Assembly (NCBI RefSeq): GCF_025698545.1
Contig: NC_068577.1
Location: 11,051,501 to 11,115,500 of the forward strand
DNA from: Gossypium raimondii
Taxonomy: Eukaryota > Streptophyta > Magnoliopsida > Malvales > Malvaceae
Reading direction: 5' to 3'
DNA: 64,000 nucleotides
Numbering within the stretch: the first letter of the stretch is position 1; each line of letters opens with the position of its first letter. The notes under the pieces were generated by a model that was not told the DNA's origin, did not search any database, and saw only the letters and a list, made by a program, of their open reading frames with translations. This document shows, in pieces, positions 42,392 to 55,251 of this stretch. Made by a program: the position numbers and the translations under genes.

Positions 42392-45300
42392 TCACCTAGT
42401 CATAACCAAGCTTGCTAGAGGCGGCACTACTGAAGAACTGAATAATGGATCACCCATGTACTTGCAGTTATCATTATCAACGTTTATTGACGAAGGGTTT
42501 ATAAATCTCTCACAAGTAACCAATCCTGAGGTGGCTTTTATGACATTTCTACTGTAATTCAGCTTCTGTACACAGGTCGTATTCCTTCTCTTCCTTGATG
42601 ACTTCCACTTCAACCGGGAAAGCAAATCATCCTTTGAAAGATCTGGTACAACAACTACCACATCTTTTGCCCCAACACTTCCTGGTTCTACAGGAGAATC
42701 ATTACAATCTGTGCCATCAGCACCGTACTGTACACCGTCACAAATGGTGGTGTCTTCCACATTGCAATCATAAGATTTTCCTTCAACTTGCTTCCGGCCC
42801 CTAAATATGGAATTCACAAGATCATGCCTCTCCTTAATATTTATCCAACGATTTCCAATCCATTCCCGAGATTGCCTTACATCCCCACTGCCAAACACTG
42901 ATTCCAGCTTTTCTTCTGCAAATAATATAATATGTCAGAGCTGGGAAATGGAAACCAAATAGACTTGATAGATGGTTCATGACCATAAAAAAAACAAAAC
43001 ATTAACATTCAGATTTGGAGTATTCTACAAACCTGGGAAATAAACATGAAATTTATCTTCTGAATCCTTCTTAATGACAATGCCCTCCCACCACCCATCA
43101 TGCCACCACGCATCAACAACAGACCCAACACCAATACATGAAGCATTACATCTTTGGTATTCTGAGGATGGTCGAACAGTTGTCCTTCCACAAATACGGA
43201 TTCCCACTGGATCAGGAACAGCAACCCTCGATGCCAAAATCCATTCCTATAACATAAAGTCATAAATCATTTAGTAACTCAGAAGATAAAGAGTCAATAA
43301 TATGAGTTCCCTCATTAATACTTCTTTACAGCCCTGTAAACCAAAAAAAAAAAAAAATAATACATGCCTCTAATTTGTTAGATTCATCAGCTGCATCCTC
43401 AATATCATGGTATTGCACCTTCATCTTATCCCTGTGCTTCTTGATTACATGAGCTCTAAACCAACACCCTCTAATACCACTATCTTGAGCTAATATCTCA
43501 ACCTGGGAGCCTAATTTTAAATGCTGAGAAACATAGTGCTTAGTGTCATCAGCAGACAGGAATGAAGACCTATCTCCATTGAAACTTTCAGTTCCATTTT
43601 TTCTGTTCTGAAAATCTTGAAGATTTGCACCTAATGCATCTACAGACTCTCGACTGCCACTGAAATGCATGTAAACATCATCATCCTTTGACAGACAATA
43701 TCTCTTTCTAGGTCTTATCCCAAAACCATCATCAGTGTCCCAATCTGTTTCCTTATGATCAGCATGTTGCTGATGACTCGCGCAATTATTTGAAGGAGAA
43801 AGACTATACATATATCTAAGCATATCTTGTTTCCAATAACCCTTAACTTGAGTAATGTCAAAAGGCTTGAGATCATCATTTTCAAACTGCTTGCAGCATA
43901 CAAATGGCTCCATCCGAGTATGTTTTGCTTCTTTCAGGAATTTCTTGAAATGCATATGACTAAGGACAGTAGCCAATCCATCTATGCATTCAATACTAAG
44001 ATCTTGAAGACAAAGAGAAAAGAAAATCTCTTTGTAATTATAATTGTGTGGCAAAACAATACCAACCTCATCAATTTTGTGAAACCATCGTACGACAACC
44101 ATCTTATTGCCTCTAGAGTCCTCATATAAATCTTCCAAATATGCAACAAGTCGTTTATCCTCCTCAGCTAAGACATAAACAAAGTCATGAATCTGAGATG
44201 ATTTGTAGACGGAACACAAAAGCCAAAAAAACAAGTTAGAAACTGAAGCCATGCGATGCAGAAATGGCAAACCTTAAGGTTGAATAGAAGGAGATGGTTG
44301 ATAAAGGAAGTTACACTCACCGAAATTTTTACACCATTCCTAAGGTAAGACTGATAGTGTTTTCTTTTTTTCCTACATATCCATGAAGAACCTAACCATA
44401 AAAATTCTTTAGTGTACTGGCCCAGCTTCCATGACTGAAGATCCTGTAGGAAGAAAAATAGGAACATTGTTAATGAACGGTTGATTGAGGGCAGAAACCC
44501 ATATCGCCAACATATCATCCATACCTTGAGGGCTCCAAAATCCATGTTTTTCACATCTTTCCCATTCCAAATGCCATCAACTGAACAGTACGGCTCACGA
44601 GAAGACGTATCTGTAAATTTTAACACAATTAGCAACACAAATACACATATTCAGTTCCACCAGTCTCCACAGAGAAGATAATTTATTACGCAAACATGTG
44701 ACAGCAGAGAACTGATAATTGAGAAGGAACAAAACGAAAACAAGATGCTCACAAGTCACAATAATAATAGCTCATATAGATTGTGTCTTAATAGTATTCA
44801 TTTTCACATTCAACAAGAATTAACGGCTGATTCAACCATGTTTCCATGGAGATGAAACATTTTTTATTTTAATGAAAGCAGATATATTTGGTCACGAAAG
44901 ATGTTGACCTAGAGATTTGAGGGCGTAAGAATCCTCTCAATCGGCTCTTAAAAATTGAATTAGCAGTCCTGCAGCCCAGATTATAGTCAGTTAACATTTA
45001 CCATGGTGTGCAGAACCAAATAACGCCAGTCAGAGAAATAAACGCCACAGCCAAAACAAACCAAAAAAAAAAAAAAAGGAGGGGAAGAAGAAAAGTATCA
45101 CGTTACTCGGGAACCCGAAGAGAGGATTATGTTTAATGGTTAAGATAATCAATCAAGATAAACGAAAATAAAAATTTAAAGGAGAAAACTCACACGTCTT
45201 CTAAATGAAAAATATAAGGAAAGGAAATAAACCAATAAAATATCGCAAGCCAGCAACTCCATTAGTGCAGGCGAAAGAAACCAGCCAGAAAAAATGTAAA

Positions 45301-45805
45301 TGAAAACAAAAATATTTACAGAAAACTTATAAATTAGATAAATGAAATATTGAGAATAAATTAAAGGAGATAAAAAACTGCTTGTTTCAAGGAGAGCGAA
45401 ACCCCTAGTCAAATCCAATCCAATCGAATCAGTATTAACCATAAACAAACCCAGCGCAATCCATAACAACCTCCAAATAACCATAAAATCTCGAGATACG
45501 AAGAAAACAAAGAGAAAAAGTAATCAGTAGTAATTACCTGAAACGACAGAATTAAGCCAATATACAACCTCCCTGCGAGACTTGAGCTTGTAAAACGGCA
45601 TCGAAGTGAAGAAAAGAGAGCGGTTCTTAATAGAGAAATGATAAGACATGTGCCTCAAGCTTTTCTCTTTCCCAACCACAGCCAGATCTGAAACCCCATC
45701 TCTTCTCTTCAAATAGTAATGAACCTCTCTCCTTCCTTTATCGCTTGAAACATTCACCTCGTCCCAGCCCATATACGCCGCTGTGCTCGACGGCACTCCC
45801 TCCAT
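42392..45805 (-). CDS. BAH and Agenet/Tudor domain chromatin protein
   Basis: Six coding exons were read in transcript order: 45805-45538, 44610-44525, 44443-44321, 44192-43368, 43246-43033 and 42915-42392. They total 2040 nt (679 aa). The start is the ATG at 45805 (MEGVPSSTAAYMGWDEV); the longer frame begins only with TTG. The BAH domain lies at about 160-290 (DFVYVLAEEDKRLVAYLEDL, VVVRWFHKIDEVG). Agenet-type Tudor domains lie at about 375-470 (LKLGSQVEILAQDSGIRGCW) and 475-510 (GSVVDAWWHDGWWEG). The C-terminus is acidic to basic and ends VVPPLASLVMTR. This architecture matches the plant Agenet/BAH proteins such as Arabidopsis At1g68580, likely histone-tail readers in the nucleus. The intron after exon 4 uses a GC donor (GAG then GCATGT). 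Confidence 0.9.
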
Positions 45806-46190
45806 TTCCAACTGCAATTACAGGAAGGGGAAAACAAAAAAGCGGTAAAGGAAATTCGTGAGAGAGTTTCTTGCGCGTGATTTTATATTATGCGGGGAGG
45901 TGTTTTGGAGAAAAAGGATCAACGGTCAGGATTGCGTACACGAGGTTGACATCGTTTGGGGGAAATTTGGATTCCTAAAATACCCTTGGTAAGACTTTGA
46001 TGATTTACTTGCACTATGTATTTTCTTGTTCCTCATGTTTTTGGCATTTTCATCCGCCACACTCGCATGGCGTATTGGAGGGCTTTTCAGGAACATAACA
46101 AAACACAAATAGAGGAAAGAAGGGAAGTCGAGCCCGAAATTGGTGGTTGATAAAAGTTAGACTAGCTCAGTTTGGTTATCAACTAGCGTT
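45806..46190. promoter_or_regulatory. 5' flank of the BAH-Agenet gene
   Basis: This is the leader and promoter region on the minus strand, up to the edge of a transposon remnant at about 46195. No conserved element was identified with confidence. Confidence 0.35.
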
Positions 46191-48600
46191 AAATTAGTGA
46201 AATATGTAAAAAAAAATTAATCGGTAAATTTAATAAAATAGATCATTAAAAAAAAAAAAACTGTGAAAGCGTGTTTTACTCCAAAGGTCATTTCCTCCTT
46301 GGTAAAATTTTAAAACGCACCAACGGTAAAATTATCTCCAGCCCAAATGGTAACTTTTTATGTTATAAAGTATTTTTCTATTATTTTCACTAAAATACAA
46401 CTTTCTCCATCTTCTCTAAACTCTCAATTCTTGCTATTCTCTCAAGATTAATTTTAAAATTTCCAATAAATTTGTATAAAAATATTTTAGTTTTACTTTA
46501 TCATTTCGTAAATTATTCATTTTGATTATCTTTTCACAAATGGCAAATTTTCTTATTCGTTTCGACGATAAACACATTTTCGCTGTACAATTGGTGATGG
46601 AAAGGAATTTTTTTATTTTAATTAATTTTAATTAACTTAAATTTAAATTTTATAATTTTTAAAATTATTTTGTTGATATAAATAGACAAATAATTGAGTT
46701 TTGGAGGGGTTCATACACAATTTATCCAAGAGCGCACCCAATGAAATTCGTGGTTATTTGCAAGATGCGAGATTCTTACATGCGAGATGCTGGGCCCGCA
46801 AATTGGATTCCACACTTATTAGAGTGTTGGTGAAAAGATGGAGACCAGACACACATATTCCATCTTCTATGCGGTGAGTATACAATCACATTCGAGGACG
46901 TATCTTTACAATTCGGTTTATCGGTGGATGGGTTAATCGTTACGGGGGCAATGGTCATTCCTGGTAAGGAGGACCTTTGTGAAATATTTTTAGGGAAGGT
47001 GTCGAACAAGTTTCAAGGTGGCTGTATAGAGATGAAATGGTTGAAACATAGTTTCATAGAATTTCGTACGAACGCGACTGACATGGAAAAAGAATAATAC
47101 ACCTGAACATTCATCCTAAGGTTAATCAGGGGCATTATAATGCCTGATAAATCTTGAAATTTGGTGCACATAAGGTGGCTACTACATCTGGTCAACTTCA
47201 AAGAATGTGACCGATTGAGTTGGGGATCAACCGTATTGACCACGTTGTACAGGGAGTTGTGTCAGGTGACAAAATCGGATAAGATGTCAATTGGTGGTTG
47301 TTTGCTTTTACTGTAGTCATGGGCGTGATGGCAGCTACCATTTTTAAGTCTCTGAGTGGATGCCCCTTATACATTCCCACTGGTGACAAGGTAAAATTAA
47401 TTTAATAATAATATAGCTACCATAGTAAATGTTGTTTATTTATTATGTGATTGAATTAACATATTATTTGAGCAGGTGGAACCATGGGTTGAGTTATGTG
47501 GGACTATTGGAGTAGCTCGAAAATATTCGATTGCTATTAGATCAAAGCTCGGATTAACACCCCTAACCCTTGTCCGTCGCCGAATTGGGGTTACGGGACA
47601 TTACCAGACTTAATGCATATTTTTTTTACCAAATATAAAGCTTATTTCAAACTTTAGTAAACAAATAAGACAAACTATATTTATTTATTATTATTATTTT
47701 ATCATTTTTTAAGACAATAAATTAAACATGCAAATTTCGAACAACATTTTAATACATTAATTTGGACCACCTCATTATACGCAAAATGGATTGCCCTATC
47801 TATACACATTGAACACACAACACACAATATTATGTAACATCATATTCGGATAATTCTTTAAAGCATGAAATGGATAGAATTAATACTAATTTGACCAAGA
47901 TTTAACATTCATGTTCGATTAAATTTTTTTTGAATCAAGTAATACATATTTATTATTACCAAAATTGTTCAACAATTTACTTACAAAATTGGACCAGATA
48001 TTAAAACATAAATAGACACAACAAATGCCACTTTTGGACAAAGATTGCTACTGAGTTTTGATTAGTTTTAATCTTTATTACTCCAAGCATTTAATGTTAG
48101 TATGACTCAACCAAAGATGTCCTATTTTGGACAGCATAATTACATGCTTTGGACAGCAATAATCCTCCTCCTAACGGCAACATTTAACAACTAAAATACA
48201 ATAAGTGTCTTAAATCGGACAACCAATGATTCACATCACAACATTAGCTTATTAATTATCTAAATACCATAATTATGCGCTAATTGGGACAATCAATGCT
48301 TCATAATATAACAGCAGCATATTAATTAGCTAATAACTTGTCTTAAGTTCTACTTTAACTCCCTCATGCAGTACAAACCGAACAGCATGTAAGTTAACTT
48401 CAATTTTTTTATATATCGAAAGCAATAATGAATGAACATCAAACTAAATAAAATTTTAAAGTATGGAGTTCCGCAGATTAAATAACACTTACTTATCTAT
48501 CATAGCTTATACTATAATCAAATATGCATAAATAAAATCTCTATTTTAATGACCTTTAAAACCATATGCATAGACACCAAAATAGGTCAAAACAAAGTAA

Positions 48601-48705
48601 GCCATTTTCGCATGGCTTTTGATTACATTAATATGTACTTGATCCAAAATCTAAGCCATTTTCGCATGGCTTTTGATTACATTAATATGTACTTGATCCA
48701 AAATC
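48601..48705. repeat. Two identical 54-bp tandem copies in the solo LTR
   Basis: GCCATTTTCGCATGGCTTTT begins at 48601 and again at 48655. The unit runs through GTACTTGATCCAAAATC in both copies with no visible difference. It is a recent duplication within an otherwise diverged LTR. Confidence 0.9.
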
Positions 48706-48874
48706 AACTTTCCTAATAAGCTATACATATAAGTACCTTTTATATAAATATAATCGACCCATGTACTTAGCTAATCATTAAATAAGATATAACATAACAC
48801 ATACTTGATTATTATAATTTTGCAATCCATTTGATATTACATTGACAAAGAACTTACTAAACGCATGTCTTGAG

Positions 48875-48995
48875 ATGATTCACCGGCACATAGCCTTCTA
48901 CGCTTAAAGCCTGATTCAGTACACCGGCATTAAGCCTGCTAGACGTAAAGTCTGAAATATTTCACCGGCATTAAACTTGCTAGGCATAGAGCATG
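48875..48995. repeat. Three imperfect CACCGGCA-containing tandem repeats
   Basis: The phrase TTCACCGGCA..AAGCCT.CTA.GC.TAAAG recurs three times at a spacing of about 35-45 bp. It is GC-richer than its surroundings and characteristic of this LTR. Confidence 0.7.
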
Positions 48996-49109
48996 ATTAT
49001 CTCAGATATGAAGCTGATTTTTCATATAATTCTTTATGATTTACATAAGTCTTTCTCAATAACCGTATCTCCATAAAAATCGAATTATATTCAATTCTTC
49101 ATAGCAAAC

Positions 49110-49120
49110 ACACATTCAAA

Positions 49121-49154
<34 letters not shown>

Positions 49155-49500
49155 CACAACATTAAATTCAGCTCATAGAAATTGAAACATATATTGAACC
49201 ACATGTATGTATATATAATTCATAACATTAAGTTCAAATTTCAAAGAATTTTGTAACATACATTCGAACCTCATATATATAAAATTCATAACATTAAATT
49301 CAACTCAAAGAAATTGAAAAATACATTCAAACCACATGTATATATATATATATATTATACTATTAGTTTCAACTTATTGAAGTCAAAGCATGCTTTGGTT
49401 AACTTACACATAATTTATACAATTAATTTCAACCTACCAAATTCAATAAAGTTTATTTACCGCTTATATACTATTAATTTCAGCTTATTGAATATATAAT
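49110..49500. repeat. AT microsatellites and degenerate tandem repeats in the solo LTR
   Basis: (AT)n runs at about 49124-49150 and 49338-49352 are embedded in several copies of an AATTCATAACATTAAATTCA-type unit, about 65-80 bp apart. Confidence 0.75.
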
Positions 49501-52459
49501 AGATATATAAATATATTCTGATTTAATAACATTTATTCGCTATTATTAGACTTACCTCGGACGGTGAAAATCGGAATAAGGCGATTAATCGACGATTTTG
49601 GTTTTTCCTCGATCCAGCTCCAATTTCTGTTGTTCTTGATCTAAATGTTTTCAAAATAAACTAGTTTAAATATTATTCCATTCAATTTAGTCCAAAAACA
49701 CATAAATGGGAAAATTACCATTTTGCCCCTAACATTTTACACATTTTGCAATTTAGTCCTATGTTGAGGACGAATGTTCCTTGTCTTCATACAAATCCAC
49801 ACATTTCATTTATTTCACATTTTAACCCCTCAAAATATTATTTTTGCAATTTAGACCTAATTACTTAATTTCATCAAAAATTCTAATACAAAACATATTA
49901 ATCTAAAATATATATTTCATTATTCATCATCAAACATCACATAACACAAATGTTCATCAATGGCACAACTCAAAATATTCATCAAAATCAAAAATTTAAA
50001 ATGGGTCGGATAGTATTCGAAGCAACAATATCAAAAAAGTAAAAATTATCAAAAACCGAACAAAGAACTAACCTTAATCAAGCTTCAAAATGGCCGAATA
50101 TTGCTTGGCTTCTTTTCTTTTTCTTTTGCATGAATTCGGCTAAGGAAGATGATAATAACCTTAATTTTTTTATGTTTTTATCTATCATATTTAATATTGT
50201 CCTTAGCCGTCCACTAATATTATCTACGGCATAATTTCAACATAAGTGCATCATATTATAAAGACAAGTTCAATTAGGCATTCACACATTTAACTATCAA
50301 TTTTCATTTTACGCGATTAAGCCATTTTCTTTAATCGGTCATTCAAACGATAAAATTTAAACACGAAAATTTCACACAATCAAATTCACACATTATAAAC
50401 ACACAAAATAATATTAAAATATTTTTTGACTCAGATTTGTGGTCCCGAAACCACTATGTCCGATTAGGATCGAAATCGGGCTGTCACATCGGAAGTCGAT
50501 GTTAGTTATTGAATTTTTCAAACATATAATAATTATGCAATGGTTTGGATTTTAATATTTTGTTGATAACAAAATTTATAATTGTGCATTACAGTTTGAA
50601 TGGATGTCATACATTGATTCGGTAATCGTAAAATGCGCCCTGCTCAAATTTTTGGCCATTCAGAGTATGTGGGAGGCGAAGGTGCCATTGGTAGTTTACG
50701 CGACGTTGGAGATGTAAAAATCTGATCGAGTAATTCGACTGTTTGGGTGGAGGCAAAATATTCTGCCAGCACCGTAAGACATCGAAGCACTACACAAGCT
50801 TGATTTGTTGGGGAAAATCGACGAAAATTGGCGGGAATTCCAGAAAGAATATATTAATATTTGGGATCATAGGAATGATTTCATACCCATACACAAACCT
50901 TTTTTCGCATCGGAGATGGCAACTTTTGTGGAGTACGTGCCACAATTTAAACTCGCTGGCAAACCATATCTACTACACATACATACTTACTAAATTAACT
51001 AATCTCTTGAACATTTTTCAATGTCAATTGAAACAATTAATCAATCTCCATAAGTACATATAAGATTAAGTGAGGTAACACTATATTTCTATATTGTAAT
51101 AGTTTAATCACAATAATCTTGCAAGTTTTGCAAGGTTAATGTACTGTTTAATCTTGCCGCTAATTTAACCTTTAGCTCCTTAAAAGATTAAACATGCACC
51201 AATTAAATCTGTGTCAATTAATTATAATTTCAATATGTTTAATAATTAATTCATTCGACACCTTACATTTTATAGTGCAAGTATAACATAAGTATGATTT
51301 TATTTAATTGAACAACTTGCCAAGGCCTATAACAACACAAACATTATTTTAATAATTCAAGTGGATAGAATGCAATCAATCTAACACAAATTAATTTAAA
51401 CCATTTTAGTTAGAATAAGAAAAACAACACAACAATTATTCATATTCATAATCTCAACATAAACAAGAAAATTAAAGAGAAGGGAACTAGGAAGTAAACC
51501 TAGGATTTCTCTAAAGCCAGACTAGTGCGCTCTTCTTCTTCTTTGCTCGTTCTGTTGAACCGAGGCTTCTACAAATAATTGAATGTTGCTATTCCAAGGT
51601 GGAAGAAGGTTTTTTTTCAAGAGGGAAATCAACAAGGGAAATGGGAAAATAAGAAAGGGAATGGAAGAGAGAAAGTGAGTGAAAGAGAGAGAGATGTGTG
51701 GGAATGAAGGTGTGTTGAATGAGGAAGGGAAGAGGGGTATTTATAGGTGGGAATGGCTGCTGAAAATAGCAATTAAATAGCAGCCATTCCTCTTCCCTTG
51801 GCCAGATACAAATTGTGCAAGTTTAAATGGCTCAAGCTTGCTATTTTAAGCTAAGGGCAAAAGTTTGAAGGCAGAAAAAGTGGAAGGGTTTGAATAGGAT
51901 TTTAAGGAAACTTCAAGGGTTGTTTTGTAAGTGTGGAAATCAGCTAGGACCAGCTGATTGGGTCAGCTCTATGGACAATTTGGGCTGCCCCACTTGTTAA
52001 GCGGATCAGTCTTCTTTACTTAACACAATTGGGCCTTTTTTTTCTTTAGGCTTATAATTAATTTTTAACCCAATTAATTTTGGATCAAAATTAATTATAA
52101 AATATTTTTAATACATATTTTTGGACCGTCCATGGTTGGAAAATATTACTAGCGTTGCTCTTGATCACTTGATGCACAACATTGCCCCAACGGTTTAAGC
52201 CTCCTAGGGTGTTTGCCAAGCCAATTTTTACCCTTTGTGCAAAACTGCTAAAAATAATCCAAATTTGTGTAAATTTATTATAAAAATAATTAAAATTAAA
52301 TATTTTAATAATTTAAGTGCAAATTAATTATTTTATACTTAAAGTATTAATTTTGACAAAAATTACTACGAAACTACACGAATTAGAGCTCAAAAGGTGT
52401 TAAAAAAGTGCATATATTTTTGTTTTTCCAAACCCCAAAACTTAATCCATTGCTCGTCC

Positions 52460-54800
52460 TGAGTAATGCACAAATTATAAAAGAAATTGCTTGTAATCAC
52501 CATTGAAAAATATATTTAGAACGCATTTCCCCCACAACTATGCCTTCATATGTTGAGCTTAGCAATTTCTCTCCACTAATGTAGGCAGTACAGAAATCTG
52601 AATCGAAAGGTCTTTTAAATGGGTTGTAACGTGGCTAGGCTAGGGGTAGGTAAAAGATAGATAAATTTAGGCTAAAAACCCTAGACTCAGCTTATATCGG
52701 ACCTTCAAAATAAATACCTTCAAATTCACCAACTCATTTTGCAATTGAGTTCACACATGCTCTTTGTACATCTATTTCTTTTGAGTACATATGCTCTCTT
52801 TTTTTCTTTTCTTTTTTTGAGTATATTATTATATGTACTACAATTTTTTTTGAGCATTTGATACTTCTTTTCAACTCCCACAAACTTATTTTTAGAGAAT
52901 ATTCTGGATAGATTGAGTCTAATGTTTGAGACAATTTAAAGATAATTATGAGAGAAGTGATAACTTAATATTGCAATGGTTCAAATAAAATCAGGCCATA
53001 TAGTCTCAAAGTTGGGTTTTGAGGGATAAATATTCGTTAAGGTTGACTTGAAAGGATCAAACGGTCCAAACAAAAATTTGCCTAAGTCATTTTCAAAATT
53101 CCATGCTTCCTAGGGTTTCGCCTCAAGAAATTAATAAGTCAATTCTAGAGACTTAAACTTTCATGTATGCCTAGCTCTCCTAATGAATTAAAAATTTTAT
53201 GGTACAATTTACAAAATTTATTAAGAGTAGCATTTATGTCATAATTCAGCTAACATAGGAATCATTGAGATAATAGAACTTTATTTATAATAAAGTTTCT
53301 CATAATTAACAAAATTCCAATTTTGAGCAAAATATAACTTATCATAATTATAAGAAAAATGTATCTTGAAATTTTTTTCAATTTTGGTCCCTTACTTAAG
53401 ATGAATAATGTCGCTATTGTTAAAAACAATAGAGAAAATGAAAATATAGAAGTGAATAGATACTATACACCAAGTAGGATCCTAGAAAAAGGAGGTGAGT
53501 CAAGTTTGACTGCTTAAATACCAAACTCTTCCTAGACAGATCCAATCTTAGATACGTACATATCTATTGCCACACTTACTATTTTGTAAATTGTTCACTT
53601 TTATTAATGATTTCAACCTCTTATTTTATTATGCGAAAAATAAATTCCTAAAAGAGCTTAAAACTAAAAACTTAAAATATCCTAAAAAGTAAAATAAAAT
53701 AAAATAAAAATAAGATTCCCCATTTTTATTTATTTGTAGTCCCCTCTGAATACGACCGCCTCGTTCCTTCCTCGACATTGGAGTCCATGGTTTGAGTATA
53801 AAGTCTGGAAATTCAAACACAAAAACAAATGGGTTATGAAATATATATTTTAAGTGCATCTCTAATTGAGTCATCCTGTATTTTTAAGTATCTGCAGTAA
53901 GCTTGTTGCTGCAACTGCATGTGTTGCAGTATAGCTATTATATCAAATTGTTCACTTCGTGAAATGGTGCTAGATGAAGGGACTCTCAGCGTCAGGCTTA
54001 GAAAATATGTTAAGGTGGTTTCAGTTTTGGGCAGATAGGTGAGTAGCTGAGGGTAAGGTTTAGAGTTAGAGGGGTAGCGGTTTTAAGGATAGTTTAGGTG
54101 CGATGGTTAGTGGCTTCCAACAAAGGTGTCCAAGGTGGTGATTTAATGGGTTAAGGGTTGTGACATTAAGGGGTTAAGTGAGATGCACTATTGGGCTACT
54201 TAGGAGTGGCGGTGGAGTAAGGTAAGGGATTTTGGTTTTTGTGGAAAAGGGTTGAATATTTCCCTTCCTAGCAGTGTCTTAAGCCCAATGGCAGCTCCTT
54301 TTTGGATCCTAAGCTCCTGTACTAAAAGGAAACTAAAAAAAACTCAAAGAAATTAGTTCTTGGGGTTAAAAGTTGGCCCTTTATTTAACAAAACAAATAG
54401 TTAAATTCTTCAGGCTACTTAGAAAAATAATTTTTTTTGAAAAATTACATTAAATTAAACTCCCAGGAAAGACTGGAGGGGTCATAGTTGGTCATGCTTA
54501 AGTCCCAATCTCCTAGAAAGAATTTTAATTAATGTAATGACCCAAATAAAATTTTATCTAAGTCTACCATTTTATTCAAATGAGGGAAAAAAACTAAATA
54601 TAAAATAACGATAGAGAAAGTGAAGAGAACTCCAATTTATACGAAATAATTACTGACCAAAACAGTGTCAAAGGGCCATCTATCATACCAACCATACTCA
54701 TTTAGGAAGTAATCATACTTTTGCCCAGCAAATTTGTCCAACATTTGTTTTGGGAAAGAAAATCGAAAATGGTATTTTCTGGTGGCCTTGTTTAACTATC
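52460..54800. other. Non-coding interior of the old Gypsy fragment
   Basis: No intact ORF is present. The part 53980-54260 is unusually G-rich (GGGTTAAGGGTTGTGA-like), unlike its AT-rich surroundings, and may be degraded element interior. Short ORFs at 52734-52934 and 53629-53874 have no family resemblance. Confidence 0.4.
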
Positions 54801-54819
54801 TGTAACCCATGCAAATCCG

Positions 54820-55251
54820 CTAACTTATGACTTGAATATCTACAATAATCCATTCAATACTCTTATTGTGCTTTTCCAAAACCACAAGTGACTCTTCTTC
54901 ATGACTCTTGGTGAACTTAACTAAAACCATGATAGGTAAAGTCAGAGATAAACCCAAATAATCATATTTCAAATGAGGAGGCAAAGGCTTCAGTTCCAAT
55001 TCAATTGGCTCTTCAATCAACGATTTTGGTTGTTTTTACTCCCAAGATAATAACTCTAATGATTCTAGTGGAGCTTCCTGAGTGGATCCCTTCTTTTTAG
55101 CTTCTAGAGGAGCCAAACATTTCTCGTCTTCATCATCACTTGGTGAATCCGCTAATAGAATATGTTCTAATGGATCGTCTAGAGAATTGAGTTCCAATTC
55201 TGTATAATCTAGAGATTCCATCTTGGAAATAACAGACCAGTCTTCAACTAC
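54820..55251 (-). pseudogene. Gypsy pol fragment (region before reverse transcriptase)
   Basis: The minus-strand frame reads through acidic sequence (LADSPSDDEDEKC), one in-frame stop near 55036, then ELKPLPPHLKYDYLG and LVVLEKHNKSIEWIIVDI. This is the well-conserved linker just before the RT domain in plant Gypsy polyproteins (usual form LPxHLKYxxLG … HKxAIGWTIxDI). RT itself does not follow, so the element is truncated by internal deletion. Confidence 0.75.

Larger units (their letters stand above)
47554..50488 (-). mobile_element. Solo LTR of a Gypsy-type retrotransposon (about 2.9 kb)
   Basis: On the minus strand it opens TGTGACAGCCCGATTTCGAT and ends GGGTTAGGGGTGTTAA, a pair of ends I associate with a cotton Gypsy LTR family. 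It is flanked by a perfect 5-bp duplication TCGGA (47549-47553, 50489-50493). The left end seems to lack the terminal CA (minus strand). No gag or pol lies between the ends, so this is a recombination-derived solo LTR. It contains tandem repeats (see separate entries) and AT-rich sequence. Confidence 0.8.
46540..50990 (+). pseudogene. Plant mobile domain pseudogene split by a solo LTR
   Basis: The start ATG at 46540 gives MANFLIRFDDKHI, collinear with the copy at 16361. After the first intron, degraded PMD segments follow (near 46810-46920 and 47160-47260, NFKECDRLSWGSTVLTTLY). Then comes LENIRLLLDQSSE, ending at 47553. The coding sequence resumes at 50494 beyond the LTR, and a last exon near 50600-50985 has EWMSYIDSVIVKC, EALHKLDLLGKIDENWREFQ and NIWDHRNDFIP. 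Several stops and shifts mark it as dead independently of the LTR insertion. Confidence 0.8.
46195..51000 (+). mobile_element. Second PMD-carrying MULE copy, disrupted
   Basis: The left part (46195-46330) resembles the terminal and subterminal sequence of the MULE at 12098-21533 (TTAATCGGTAAAT, GTGAAAGCGTGTTTTACTCC, AATGGTAACTTTT). A PMD gene in the same relative position starts at 46540. A right terminal repeat was not found, so the right edge is uncertain. A 2.9-kb solo LTR interrupts it. Confidence 0.6.
51100..55251 (-). mobile_element. Old minus-strand Ty3/Gypsy fragment with 3' LTR
   Basis: On the minus strand, a pol fragment lies at 55251-54800. Degenerate internal sequence follows, then the phrase GGACGAGCAATGGATTAAGT and a TTTTGGGGTTTG purine tract at about 52460-52431, typical of the polypurine region before the 3' LTR of Athila/Tat-like Gypsy elements. 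The LTR would start TGGAAAAAC at 52430 and run left to about 51100; that left end is not precisely located. The 5' part is separated by the younger Gypsy inserted at 55252. Confidence 0.6.

Noticed and set aside
48601-48995. Possible CRISPR-like array from spaced repeats in the solo LTR
   Set aside because: Plant nuclear DNA; the repeats are direct tandem copies with no unique spacers of constant length.
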